Below are positions 16,285-24,383 of a DNA stretch of 64,000 nucleotides, in pieces (position 1 is the stretch's first letter; every line of letters begins with the position of its first letter). Below the pieces are notes generated by a model, which saw nothing but the letters and a program-made list of their open reading frames with translations, made no database searches and was not told where the DNA came from. The DNA comes from an uncultured Sphingomonadaceae bacterium (GTDB lineage: Bacteria > Pseudomonadota > Alphaproteobacteria > Sphingomonadales > Sphingomonadaceae): positions 248,001 through 312,000 of the forward strand of contig CALKUK010000011.1 of the NCBI GenBank assembly GCA_937996655.1. The letters are read 5' to 3'. A program made the translations under genes and the position numbers.

Positions 16285-16840
16285 GCCGCGCATCTAGCCA
16301 AGCCGCGCGCCGCCTGCCAGCGGAATCACGCAAAGGCAGGGATGCCCTTTGGGTCACGCCGAGATGCGGCGCAATTGCGCGATACTCGCAGGCCCCTCCG
16401 TCCGTCTGCTCCGCAGCCGGCCACCTCCCCATCGCACGTCGATGGGGAGAAAGGGTGGAGCGCTTTATCTCCCTAATGACTTGCATTGGGGATGAAGCGC
16501 GCAACCAGTCTGAGGGACCGGTGAGCACTGGAATGGCAGCCCGCAGGGCTGACGGAGGCGCCAGCCCAATTTCCCCAAACCCGTAGGACATCCCAAGCCC
16601 ACCCCCGACTCCCCGGAAATCCTTCCATCACTCCCATCGGAAGGTGCGGAAGTGGAGGAAGTTGAGGGCACGTCCCCCTCAAAAGAGGCCCCCGCTGTAG
16701 GATAGGCATGACTTTGAGAAAAAAAGACCGGACCGTGCGCGTCACCATGGCAGAGGGTCTGCCACAAAAAGGGGGCTGTAGGACAGCGGGAAAAGCGTCC
16801 CACTCTGGCCATTCCCCACACCCTCAGCTAACGCCGCCCC
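16285..16840. repeat. Long intergenic region with repeat-like hairpins between ubiE and mutM
   Basis: About 556 bases between divergent ubiE and mutM, without a supportable gene. It contains a perfect inverted repeat CTCCCCATCG-cacgt-CGATGGGGAG (16425-16449), a GGCAGCCC/GGGCTG hairpin near 16530, and long G- or C-rich runs. The open frames across it are Pro/Gly/Ser-rich noise. It looks like decayed or dispersed intergenic repeat sequence. Promoters for both flanking genes must also be here but I cannot place them. Confidence 0.5.
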
Positions 16841-17653
16841 ATGCCAGAGCTTCCCGAAGTTGAAACCACCGTGCGTGGCTTGCGCCAAGTCCTTGAGGGG
16901 CAGCGGTTGACGCATGTTGAGGCGCGGCGGGCGGATTTGCGGTGGCCGTTTCCGGTGGACCTGCGCCAGCGGATGCAGGGGGCGACGGTCACAAGCCTTG
17001 GGCGGCGCGCGAAGTACGGGCTGATCCATACGGACCGGGGCGACACGATGGTGTTCCACCTGGGTATGTCGGGGCGCTGGCGGATTGATCCCGATGAGAT
17101 CGGCAAGCATGGCCATCTGGTGGTGGAGACGGCGGGCGGGAGCCAGCTGGTGCTCGATGACCCGCGGCGCTTTGGCTCGGTGGATCTGGTGCGCACGGAC
17201 GCGGTTGACCTCTATCGCGGCTTTGTTCGTATGGGGCCGGAGCCGCTCGACGATCACTTTACCGCTCCTGTGCTGGCGAAGGCGCTGGAGGGGCGGGCCG
17301 CACCCATCAAAGCACTGCTGCTCGATCAGCGCATCGTGGCGGGTCTCGGCAATATATACGTGTGTGAGGCGCTCAATATGGCAGGCATCGCGCCGGGCCG
17401 GGCCGGAGGGCAGATTGCAACGGCGCGGCTGGACCGGCTTGTGGTGGCGATCAAAGAGGTGCTGGCGGCCGCGATTGAGGCGGGTGGCTCTACCCTGCGT
17501 GATTATGCGCGGCCCGATGGAGAGCTTGGCTATTTCTTCAAGCAATGGCGCGTTTATGGCCGCGAAGGGGAGGACTGTGCCTGCGGTGCCGTTGTCCAGC
17601 GGCGTGTGGACGGGGGGCGTTCAACCTTTTACTGCGCAAAATGCCAGCGCTGA
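16841..17653 (+). CDS. mutM: Formamidopyrimidine-DNA glycosylase (Fpg/MutM)
   Basis: A 270-residue DNA glycosylase/AP lyase that removes 8-oxoguanine and ring-opened purines. The mature N-terminal Pro-Glu is in MPELPEVETTVRGL; a conserved Lys lies in GRRAKYGLIH; the helix-two-turn-helix part contains LLDQRIVAGLGNIYVCEAL; and the C-terminal zinc finger has the CACG...CAKC pattern. Length and order are normal. It is monocistronic, with a 100-base gap to rpsT. Confidence 0.96.
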   Translation: MPELPEVETTVRGLRQVLEGQRLTHVEARRADLRWPFPVDLRQRMQGATVTSLGRRAKYGLIHTDRGDTMVFHLGMSGRWRIDPDEIGKHGHLVVETAGGSQLVLDDPRRFGSVDLVRTDAVDLYRGFVRMGPEPLDDHFTAPVLAKALEGRAAPIKALLLDQRIVAGLGNIYVCEALNMAGIAPGRAGGQIATARLDRLVVAIKEVLAAAIEAGGSTLRDYARPDGELGYFFKQWRVYGREGEDCACGAVVQRRVDGGRSTFYCAKCQR

Positions 17654-17753
17654 TGGTTGACCTACCCCATAGACAGGGATAAAGGGCCGCCTTCACGCAG
17701 GTGCGGGTGATTCCGCGCCGCTTTTGTTTCGGACAGATTTGAGGTCATACGAT

Positions 17754-18017
17754 ATGGCGAATACGCCGCAAGCCAAGAAGCGCATCCGTCGCAACGCTCG
17801 TCGTGCGGTGGTCAACCATAACCGTATCAGCCGCATCCGCACCTTCGTAAAGAAGGTTGAAGCGGCGATCGAAGCTGGTGACAAGACCGAAGCCGCAACC
17901 GCGCTTCAGGCCGCCCAGCCGGAAATGGCGCGTGGCATTGCAACTGGCGTTCTCCACAAGAATACGGTCGCACGGAAGTTTTCCCGCTTGACCAAGAAGG
18001 TTGCAGCGCTGGCCTAA
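17754..18017 (+). CDS. rpsT: 30S ribosomal protein S20
   Basis: An 87-residue, very basic, helical protein that binds 16S rRNA early in 30S assembly. MANTPQAKKRIRRNARRA and the C-terminal HKNTVARKFSRLTKKVAAL segment are characteristic. The ATG at 17754 has GAGG upstream. The gene lies just before dnaA, an arrangement common in alphaproteobacteria, and is closed by a strong terminator. Confidence 0.97.
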   Translation: MANTPQAKKRIRRNARRAVVNHNRISRIRTFVKKVEAAIEAGDKTEAATALQAAQPEMARGIATGVLHKNTVARKFSRLTKKVAALA

Positions 18018-18040
18018 GCCTACAATCTCTAACGAATTTG

Positions 18041-18072
18041 AGCCTGTCGAAACCATTTCGGCAGGCTTTTTT
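18041..18072 (+). terminator. Rho-independent terminator of rpsT
   Basis: AGCCTGtCGAAA and TTTCGgCAGGCT pair around a CCA loop, followed by six T. The left arm GAGCCTGTCGAAA matches the core of the REP-like element seen in coaBC and before dnaJ, so the terminator may derive from one. Confidence 0.9.
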
Positions 18073-18430
18073 CGTTGTGCGCCGCGGCAATTCCCAAGAC
18101 TGGCCTACATCCACGATTCGTTAATGGCCGATCTGGTTTGTTTCAAATTAAGTCATTTAAAAACAATGACTTAACCGGTCTTTTACGGATTTCAGCGCGT
18201 TGCCGAGTCAACCATATTTATTTCACTTTTTTTACGGCTCTGCCCCTTGATCGAATCCGGTGCGTGCCACACAAACCCACTTCGGATGCGGGCGAATCAG
18301 TCTACGTCTGATCAATTGAAACAGGCTCTGCCGGCCGGAATGGGGCGATTCCGGATAGAGGCGAACTGTATCGATTGTTGGGGGATCAATTTATGTGCGG
18401 CGAGTCTGGGCCGGGGGAGATATTTGTCGC
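18073..18430. promoter_or_regulatory. dnaA upstream region with perfect palindrome and GANTC sites
   Basis: About 358 bases before dnaA, clearly more AT-rich than the surroundings. It holds a perfect 10-bp inverted repeat TTAAGTCATT/AATGACTTAA (18148-18157 and 18165-18174, 7-base spacer) and four GANTC sequences (18115, 18253, 18294, 18347), the target of the alphaproteobacterial CcrM methylase. In Caulobacter, dnaA transcription depends on GANTC methylation state; a similar role here is inference. No protein gene is apparent. A GGGGGAG ribosome-binding site lies near 18413. Confidence 0.6.
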
Positions 18431-19816
18431 GTGTCGTCAAGTCTGAACACCATCAGCTTTGCTCAGCCGGAACCCGATCAGTTTCAGATCGCCTGGGCCG
18501 CAATCCGCGCCGGTCTGCGTGCGGACGTCGGCGCGCGCACGTTTGATCATTGGCTCAAGCCCGTTGACCTTGTCGGCTACAGCGAAGCAGATCAGGCCAT
18601 TCGCCTGTCGCTGCCGTCAGACTTTATGGCGAGCTGGGTCTCTTCCCATTATACCGACCGTCTGACCCTTGCCTGGCGCGCTATGCTGCCGCAGGTGCGC
18701 AGCGTCCGGATTGAAACATCATCGGGCAAGCCGGTGGAACGCTACACTGTCGAAGCGACGGTGGAAGAAACGCCGGTAGAAAGCGTCTCGCCGCTCTCCA
18801 GCCAGTTTGACCGCAAGCTGACCTTCTCGACCTTTGTGACCGGTGCGACCAACATGGTCGCCTATAATGCCGCGCAGGCGCTGGCCGCAGGCGACCGGAC
18901 ATCGTTCAGCCCGCTTTACGTCCATTCGCAGACGGGCTTGGGCAAAACGCACCTTCTCCATGCCATTGGGCACGAAGTGCTGCGGCTGAACAAGGATGCC
19001 CGCATCCTCTATATGTCGGCCGAACGCTTCATGTTCGATTTCGTGAGCGCAATGCGTGCGCGCGACACCTTCTCGTTCAAGGCGCGTCTGCGGTCTGCCG
19101 ATGTGCTGATGATCGATGATGTGCAATTCATCGCGGGCAAGGAATCGACGCAGGAAGAATTTCTGCACACGGTGGACGAACTGATGACCGGCGGCCGCCG
19201 TCTTGTCATCAGTGCCGACCGTGCGCCCCATGCGCTGGATGGTGTGGAAGGCCGCATTCTCTCGCGCCTGACGCAGGGCCTTGTGGCAGACATCGGCGCG
19301 CCAGACTTTACGCTGCGCCGTGCGATCCTGAACGCGAAGGTCGCGGGCCTCGGCCTTGATCTCCCCAGCGATGTGGTCGATCTGCTCGCCACGCGCATTG
19401 TCAGCAACATTCGGGAACTGGAAGGCGGTCTCAACCGTCTGGTTGCCTATTCCCAGCTGCACAGCCGCCCGATTGATGCAGCCTTTGCCGAAGAAGTTCT
19501 GGCAGAGATGTTCCGCGCAAGCCGCAGGCGCATCACGATTGACGAAATCCAGCGTCGTGTGTCGGAGCATTACCGCATCCGTCAGGCTGAAATGGTGTCC
19601 GCCCGTCGTGCGCGGGAAGTGGCACGGCCACGTCAGGTCGCCATGTATCTCGCCAAGCAGCTGACGCCGCGCTCTTTGCCGGAAATTGGCCGCAAGTTTG
19701 GCGGGCGCGATCACACCACGGTGATCCATGCCATCCGTCAGATTGAACGCCTGCGCGGGATTGATACGGATATTGATGCCGATGTCCGCACCCTGATGCG
19801 CGATCTGGAAGGCTAA
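18431..19816 (+). CDS. dnaA: Chromosomal replication initiator protein DnaA
   Basis: A 461-residue replication initiator. Domain I (about 15-95: ADVGARTFDHWLKPVDL) precedes a short linker, the AAA+ domain (Walker A in HSQTGLGKTHLLHA, Walker B LMIDDVQFIAG, sensor ISADRAPHAL) and domain IV with the DNA-binding signature GGRDHTTVIHAIRQIE. I favour the GTG at 18431 because GGGGGAG lies 11 bases upstream and the family sequence begins there; an ATG 36 bases earlier is also open. The protein binds 9-mer boxes at oriC and its own promoter. No box cluster that would mark oriC is seen in this window. Confidence 0.95.
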   Translation: MSSSLNTISFAQPEPDQFQIAWAAIRAGLRADVGARTFDHWLKPVDLVGYSEADQAIRLSLPSDFMASWVSSHYTDRLTLAWRAMLPQVRSVRIETSSGKPVERYTVEATVEETPVESVSPLSSQFDRKLTFSTFVTGATNMVAYNAAQALAAGDRTSFSPLYVHSQTGLGKTHLLHAIGHEVLRLNKDARILYMSAERFMFDFVSAMRARDTFSFKARLRSADVLMIDDVQFIAGKESTQEEFLHTVDELMTGGRRLVISADRAPHALDGVEGRILSRLTQGLVADIGAPDFTLRRAILNAKVAGLGLDLPSDVVDLLATRIVSNIRELEGGLNRLVAYSQLHSRPIDAAFAEEVLAEMFRASRRRITIDEIQRRVSEHYRIRQAEMVSARRAREVARPRQVAMYLAKQLTPRSLPEIGRKFGGRDHTTVIHAIRQIERLRGIDTDIDADVRTLMRDLEG

Positions 19817-19913
19817 GGCGCCCTTTCCGACGCTCCGCGGCGTTTACGTCAACTTTGGCTTTACCCTTTTTCGCTACAGCCAATGCACATTGGCCGAAGA
19901 AAAAGGGTGTCTC

Positions 19914-20321
19914 TTGCCAGGCTCCGTAGAAAACAATGTTGACTGGACTGCCTTTGCGCAGGCGCGCCGTGACCTTGGTGACGGCTTTGTGCGCCTGTTC
20001 GGCTATTTCCGGGAAGACGGAGACAAAGCCATTGCCACGATCGAAGGCGCTGTCCGTCAGGGCAAGGCGGCCCCGATTGTTCTTCCGGCCCATAAGCTCA
20101 AATCCGAAGCGCGGGAATTTGGCGCCCATGCCTTGGCGGCGCTTGCCGAGGAAATCGAGCTGAACGCACGCGACTGTGTCGAATGGCACCAGAACCCGGC
20201 AGATCTTGTCGAACAGGTGGTCGCGCTGCGCCCGCTTTATGAAGCCACGGTGCAGGCCATTGACGAAGCGACCAATCCGCTCAAATCGCGCCGTCCGGCG
20301 TTCGGGACGGCCAGCCGCTAA
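19914..20321 (+). CDS. Histidine phosphotransfer (Hpt) domain protein
   Basis: A 135-residue single-domain Hpt protein that would carry a phosphoryl group between a hybrid kinase and a response regulator. The phosphorylated His is in LPAHKLKSEAREFGA (pattern HxLKxxxxxxG, near residue 62); the rest is helical. TTG at 19914 is preceded by AAAAGGG at good spacing, so I prefer it to TTG 19890, which has none. No kinase or regulator is adjacent, so the partner is unknown; phosphorelays of this kind control the cell cycle or the general stress response in alphaproteobacteria. Confidence 0.72.
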   Translation: MPGSVENNVDWTAFAQARRDLGDGFVRLFGYFREDGDKAIATIEGAVRQGKAAPIVLPAHKLKSEAREFGAHALAALAEEIELNARDCVEWHQNPADLVEQVVALRPLYEATVQAIDEATNPLKSRRPAFGTASR

Positions 20322-20376
20322 GGCCAGCCGCGGGTCTTACCGGGGTCATGCAAATACCCCGGCCAAACTCCATCGA

Positions 20377-21750
20377 TTAGAAGTAGCGCGCGAACCCGAA
20401 GCGGACGCGGTGACGGTCGCTCTTATAAAGCGCCAGTGAACTGTCCGTCCGGTTGAAATCATAGGTCACCGACGGGGAGAAGCCCCACAAGCGCAGCGAC
20501 CGCAGGCCGATTTGCGCGCGGGCATTATACCGCCAGTCCTTGCGCGGATCGGCTGAAAAGAGGGGCAGGGGCGCATCATAGGCCGCGCGGGACACGCCAG
20601 CCGAAAGCCCGATGGAAATGCCCTTGGGCAAATCGCCCATGATGCCGACATTGGTGCCAATCTCATGCCCGGAATAGGATCTGGAATTGAGCAGCTCCCG
20701 CCGCCCGTAGATGGAGACATAGCCGATCATGGACGCGGCAATGACACGCTCATAGGCGGCCTGGGCAGATAGGCTCCAGCCGGTATAGGCGTCGGCAAAG
20801 CCCGACTTGGCATAGCGCGCATCAACGTTGAGACCGAGGCGGTGACCGCTTTCAAAATCATGCTGGAACCCAAGGCGTGCCCCACCGCCGGTGCTGGCAC
20901 TCTTGCCGCCATACCAGCGCTGGAGGCCAAGGCCCTGTACCGTCAGGCGGTTGTTTTCGCTCAGCTGTATTTCAGGGCCTGCCGCGAACTGGAGCGCGAA
21001 ATCGTCAGAGGCCTTTCCCTGATAGTTCGTCGCCTGACCATCGGTTTCAACCAGCAGCTTGGTGCGGCCCGACAAGCGGGTGCGGTAGGAGCTGCTGACG
21101 ACCATGCTCTGCCCGATGCCTGAGCGTTGCCGCGCGGCGGGATTGAGCGTGAGCGGGATCATGAAGCCGCCAAAGTTGACGTCCACGGATTCGGCATTGG
21201 TGCCGTTGGTGATGTTGCTGTCGGGCGCAAGGCCAACGTCCACGGTCAGATCAAAGCTGCGTCGGTCGCGCAGCAGGCCGCGCGTGGTGCGGATCGAACG
21301 GACGACCTCGTCAGGCAAATCCTTATCTTCCTGCGCTAGTCGGAAATGGTGGTCAGCGCTGCCATATTTGCCCTTCATCTGCAGCGCGCGCGCGAGCTCC
21401 AGCCGGACACGGGTCTGTTCTGGATGGTCGACAAGGATGGCGCGGAACAGGCCGATGGCCTGATCCAGCTGGCCCTGCTCAACGGCGGAATAGCCCTGCA
21501 GAAAGCGGCGTTCCATGGCGAATTTGGGGGTGGCCTCCAATGCCTTCAGCAACGGGGCCGCATCGTCAAACTGGTGCAGAGAAACGAGCCGGTCGGCTTC
21601 TGCCAGCAACTGCTCTGCCGTCACCTGATAGGTGCACTGTGTCGCGGTGCAATGGGGCGCGGCTGGAGTGGCCGCATTGACCGTATCGGCCATGGCGGGC
21701 GATGCGAGCATCGCCGTCGCCATGCCGACAAGACCGGCCAGCTTGCGCAT
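20377..21750 (-). CDS. Slam-type outer-membrane surface-lipoprotein assembly modulator
   Basis: A 457-residue outer-membrane protein. It has a signal peptide (cleaved after AMA), TPR-like helices (about 45-150) and a DUF560 beta-barrel (about 165-457) beginning FDLTVDVGLAPDSNITNGT and ending in the aromatic C terminus FARYF. This is the Slam architecture: in Neisseria, Slam moves lipoproteins such as TbpB to the outside of the outer membrane. The gene directly upstream encodes a lipoprotein with a TbpB-like barrel domain, its obvious candidate client. Start: the second ATG (21750), as GAAGG is correctly spaced for it. It begins 14 bases after the lipoprotein gene stops. Confidence 0.8.
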   Translation of the reverse strand: MRKLAGLVGMATAMLASPAMADTVNAATPAAPHCTATQCTYQVTAEQLLAEADRLVSLHQFDDAAPLLKALEATPKFAMERRFLQGYSAVEQGQLDQAIGLFRAILVDHPEQTRVRLELARALQMKGKYGSADHHFRLAQEDKDLPDEVVRSIRTTRGLLRDRRSFDLTVDVGLAPDSNITNGTNAESVDVNFGGFMIPLTLNPAARQRSGIGQSMVVSSSYRTRLSGRTKLLVETDGQATNYQGKASDDFALQFAAGPEIQLSENNRLTVQGLGLQRWYGGKSASTGGGARLGFQHDFESGHRLGLNVDARYAKSGFADAYTGWSLSAQAAYERVIAASMIGYVSIYGRRELLNSRSYSGHEIGTNVGIMGDLPKGISIGLSAGVSRAAYDAPLPLFSADPRKDWRYNARAQIGLRSLRLWGFSPSVTYDFNRTDSSLALYKSDRHRVRFGFARYF

Positions 21751-21764
21751 CAAGCGCATCCTTC

Positions 21765-22907
21765 TTAGCGCGCGCCGGTAAAGACGCCGAGGATGTCAAT
21801 CCGCTGGTCAGGCGTGCCACCGACAACGCGGAAGCCGCCACCCACTTCCTGCGCCGTCGGGCCGTAAAAGGCGCCGTCGATGCTGGACCCGGCAATGACA
21901 AGATTGTTCGTGATGCCGCCGGAGGACAGCGACGCACTGGTGATCTGGCCAAGGAAGCCCCCGGCATTCACCAGATCAATTTGGCCGGCACCTGCTGCCG
22001 CAAATGTCGCGCCCGCAGGCATGGCCGAGATTTGCGAGGAATGCAGATCAAACTGCGGGGCGCCGAGCGTGCCGGCAAGGGCAAGCGTAAATGTGTTCGC
22101 GCCAAAATCGACCGTCGTCGTCGAGGTGCCATCCATCCATTGGAAGAAGGAGGGGGTGCTCGCGTCAATGTCGAGAAGCGGGTTGTAGATCAGCGATGCC
22201 AGCATCTGGCCCGTAAATGTGCCGGTGCCGGTTTTCGGAACGGCGCTGTTGGTTGACCGTTCACCATAGACAAAGTTGCCGCGCTTGCGGACATAGTCGG
22301 TCTGCAGGAAGGTGCCCCCCGCGCCATCGTCCTTTTTGGCCTGGGTGATCTTGTTGCGCACATAGCCCGCATAGGTGACGTATTTCGTCGTGGTGCCCGG
22401 CTTCTGATAGAAGAAGGTTTGAACTTCGTTCACGTAACCGTCGGTATTGAAGATGCCGGATCCGCTGCCATTTTCGAAATAGATGACGCCCTTGGACGTG
22501 AGGTCGGGAACACCGGCCTGCGGCTGGCTTGCGCCGCCAAAGGCGGTCCGATGTGCCGGGTCCTGAAAACGGGTTGTGATGTCCGTTGACGATTTGATCG
22601 CCTTCAGGCTCAGATCGAAGATGCCGTCGCGCGGATTGTAGGTAATCTGCAACCCATTGTCGCGCGCTGTGTTCGCGTCGGCGGAGTAGAGCTGGTTATA
22701 TTGTTGCGACCCCGGAGTGGTCGAAAACTCGTACGTCGCCGTTGTGCCGGTAGCCTGATAGGTTTTGGGGTCCGTCGGGTTGACGAAGCTATGCGGGCTT
22801 GCTGCGCCCGCGCCACCGCCAACAGCTGTGCCGCCCACCGTGGTCGGTCCGCCGCCGCTGCACGCGGCCAGGCTGGATGTGCCAAGAAGGATCAGGATCT
22901 TACGCAT
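21765..22907 (-). CDS. TbpB-like surface lipoprotein, candidate Slam substrate
   Basis: A 380-residue lipoprotein: signal sequence with lipobox SLAAC (Cys about residue 16), a Gly-rich flexible linker, then beta-rich sequence. The last 100 residues match the transferrin-binding-protein-like barrel domain: GTFTGQML, FGANTFTLAL, then IDGAFYGPTAQEVGGGFRVVGG, the hallmark of TbpB-type C-lobe barrels. The ligand is unknown; no TonB receptor lies directly beside it, so iron or haem binding is only one option. GAGGGG precedes the ATG. It is the first gene of a two-gene unit with the Slam-like exporter. Confidence 0.75.
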   Translation of the reverse strand: MRKILILLGTSSLAACSGGGPTTVGGTAVGGGAGAASPHSFVNPTDPKTYQATGTTATYEFSTTPGSQQYNQLYSADANTARDNGLQITYNPRDGIFDLSLKAIKSSTDITTRFQDPAHRTAFGGASQPQAGVPDLTSKGVIYFENGSGSGIFNTDGYVNEVQTFFYQKPGTTTKYVTYAGYVRNKITQAKKDDGAGGTFLQTDYVRKRGNFVYGERSTNSAVPKTGTGTFTGQMLASLIYNPLLDIDASTPSFFQWMDGTSTTTVDFGANTFTLALAGTLGAPQFDLHSSQISAMPAGATFAAAGAGQIDLVNAGGFLGQITSASLSSGGITNNLVIAGSSIDGAFYGPTAQEVGGGFRVVGGTPDQRIDILGVFTGAR

Positions 22908-23244
22908 TGGATTCCCCTCAATTCAGACGGGGAAGAGCTATCCAAATTAGGTTAATTTCCTGTGAAGTCGGGTTAACGCCACCGCGCTTTTTGTCGTCTG
23001 TCGATCCATTTCGGTCGTTTGTCGTGCCGATTTGGCGTTCGTTGCAACGCATTGGTGTCTTGTCGAGCAGCGCGCGACGGCGGCCCCGGGTGTCGCCTAT
23101 TCAGTGTCTGCGCGGCGGACCTGATGGTTCCATCCCAGCCAGAGGACGGTCCGCCCGCACTGCTCATCTTCCTGATCCGGTGGGGGATCGGACGGGACGG
23201 TTGGCAGATGTGCAACCCAAAGATGATTTAAAAGGAGTCCCCCC
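22908..23244. other. Intergenic region between the lipoprotein gene and the UrcA gene
   Basis: About 337 bases between divergent genes, so at least two promoters. I see two similar TTTGTCGT segments (about 22990 and 23029) but no palindrome, Fur-like box or structured RNA that I can defend. AAAAGGAG near 23231 is the ribosome-binding site of the UrcA gene. Confidence 0.45.
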
Positions 23245-23550
23245 ATGTTCAACGCCAACAAAATCAAATCTGCCGTCCTCGCTCTTGCGATCCTGTCACC
23301 GATCCCAGCCATGGCCGAAACCGTTTCGGTCCCCGTGCGCTATGCTGATCTCGACCTCTCCAGCGCCGATGGCCAACGCGCCTTCAACGGCCGTATTGCG
23401 GCTGCTGGCCGCCAGATTTGCGGCAGCGCGGACAGCGAACGTGATTTGTCGCGCCGAGCCTCCATCCGCAAATGCCTGTCGGAAGTCCGCACATCATCAG
23501 AATCGGCCCGGCTCGCGGCCATCGCGGTCAAGGCGCGCGCCGTTTCTTAA
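23245..23550 (+). CDS. UrcA-family exported protein
   Basis: A 101-residue exported protein with signal peptide (cleavage after PAMA) and the UrcA-family layout: VPVRYADLDLSSADGQRAFNGRI followed by two Cys (RQICGS and RKCLSE) that probably form a disulfide in the periplasm. The family is common in sphingomonads and caulobacters and its role is not established. A strong AAAAGGAG lies before the ATG, and a strong terminator follows. Confidence 0.78.
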   Translation: MFNANKIKSAVLALAILSPIPAMAETVSVPVRYADLDLSSADGQRAFNGRIAAAGRQICGSADSERDLSRRASIRKCLSEVRTSSESARLAAIAVKARAVS

Positions 23551-23570
23551 CCAGACCCTCCCCAAGAGGC

Positions 23571-23607
23571 GAGGCGGCTGCCCCATCCCGGCAGTCGCCT
23601 CTTTTTT
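23571..23607 (+). terminator. Rho-independent terminator of the UrcA gene
   Basis: GAGGCGgCTGCC and GGCAGtCGCCTC pair (12 bp with one G-T) around a 7-base loop, followed by six T. It also separates the UrcA gene from the convergent response-regulator gene. Confidence 0.92.
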
Positions 23608-23627
23608 GTGATGAATTGAGCGCGCGC

Positions 23628-24383
23628 TTAGCGGCGCAGCATATCCTTGGCGGATTGCAGATAAGTGCGGCCAATGCGCACCGCCTCTCCATCCACCAAT
23701 TCAGCATGCCAGGCGCCGGCACGATCATGGCCCAGGCTTTGGATGCGATCCCGCCGCACAATGACGGAACGGTGCAGCCGAATGAACATGTCCGGGTCGA
23801 GCCGCGTGTCGAGCCCGGTCATCGTGTGGTGCAGCAGATAGTTTCGCCCGGCGCTGTGGAGGCGCACATAATCGCGTTCGGCATCAATGCGTTCAATGTC
23901 GGCGGCGGCGACGCGAACCATCTCGTTGCGGTGCGGGACCCAGAATTCCTTCACATAATCGGTGCCGGAAGCCGGGGGCGCCGCATAAAGCACGCGCCGT
24001 TCCCGCACGCGTGTAACGGCGCGGGCCAGCCGTTCTGGGGCAACTGGCTTCAGCAGATAATCGACCGCGGAAAGGTCGAAGGCCTCCACCGCAAAGCCGT
24101 CAAAGGCCGTTACGAAGATGATGGCAGGGGGCGGGCCTTTGGCTTTGTCCCATGCCTCTGCAATCCGCCGCGCCACCGAAATGCCGTCCCCGTCGGGCAT
24201 GGCGATATCAAGGAGGATTAGATCTGGGCAGAGGGCCTGCGCCATCCGGATGGCGGCGCCGCCATCGCTGGCGGTCCCCGCCAGAACAAGACCCGGGATT
24301 TCGGAACAGAGCAGCTGAATGCGCTCCACAGCCAAAGGCTCATCATCGGCGATCAGGGTGCGCAGGGGCACGGGATCAGACAT
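23628..24383 (-). CDS. LytTR-family response regulator
   Basis: A 251-residue response regulator: receiver domain (about 7-125; acidic pocket ADDEPLA, phospho-Asp in LILLDIAMPDGDG, Lys in YLLKPV) and a C-terminal LytTR DNA-binding domain (about 150-250; VAAADIERIDAERDYVRLH, FIRLHRSVIVRRD). LytTR regulators usually bind paired direct repeats. Its start overlaps the end of the sensor kinase gene by 8 bases, so the two are translationally coupled and form one system. The target genes and the signal are unknown. Confidence 0.9.
   Translation of the reverse strand: MSDPVPLRTLIADDEPLAVERIQLLCSEIPGLVLAGTASDGGAAIRMAQALCPDLILLDIAMPDGDGISVARRIAEAWDKAKGPPPAIIFVTAFDGFAVEAFDLSAVDYLLKPVAPERLARAVTRVRERRVLYAAPPASGTDYVKEFWVPHRNEMVRVAAADIERIDAERDYVRLHSAGRNYLLHHTMTGLDTRLDPDMFIRLHRSVIVRRDRIQSLGHDRAGAWHAELVDGEAVRIGRTYLQSAKDMLRR

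Noticed and set aside
16256..16821. Overlapping minus-strand frames between ubiE and mutM
   Set aside because: Low-complexity Pro/Gly/Ser sequence in a repeat-like region without start signals.
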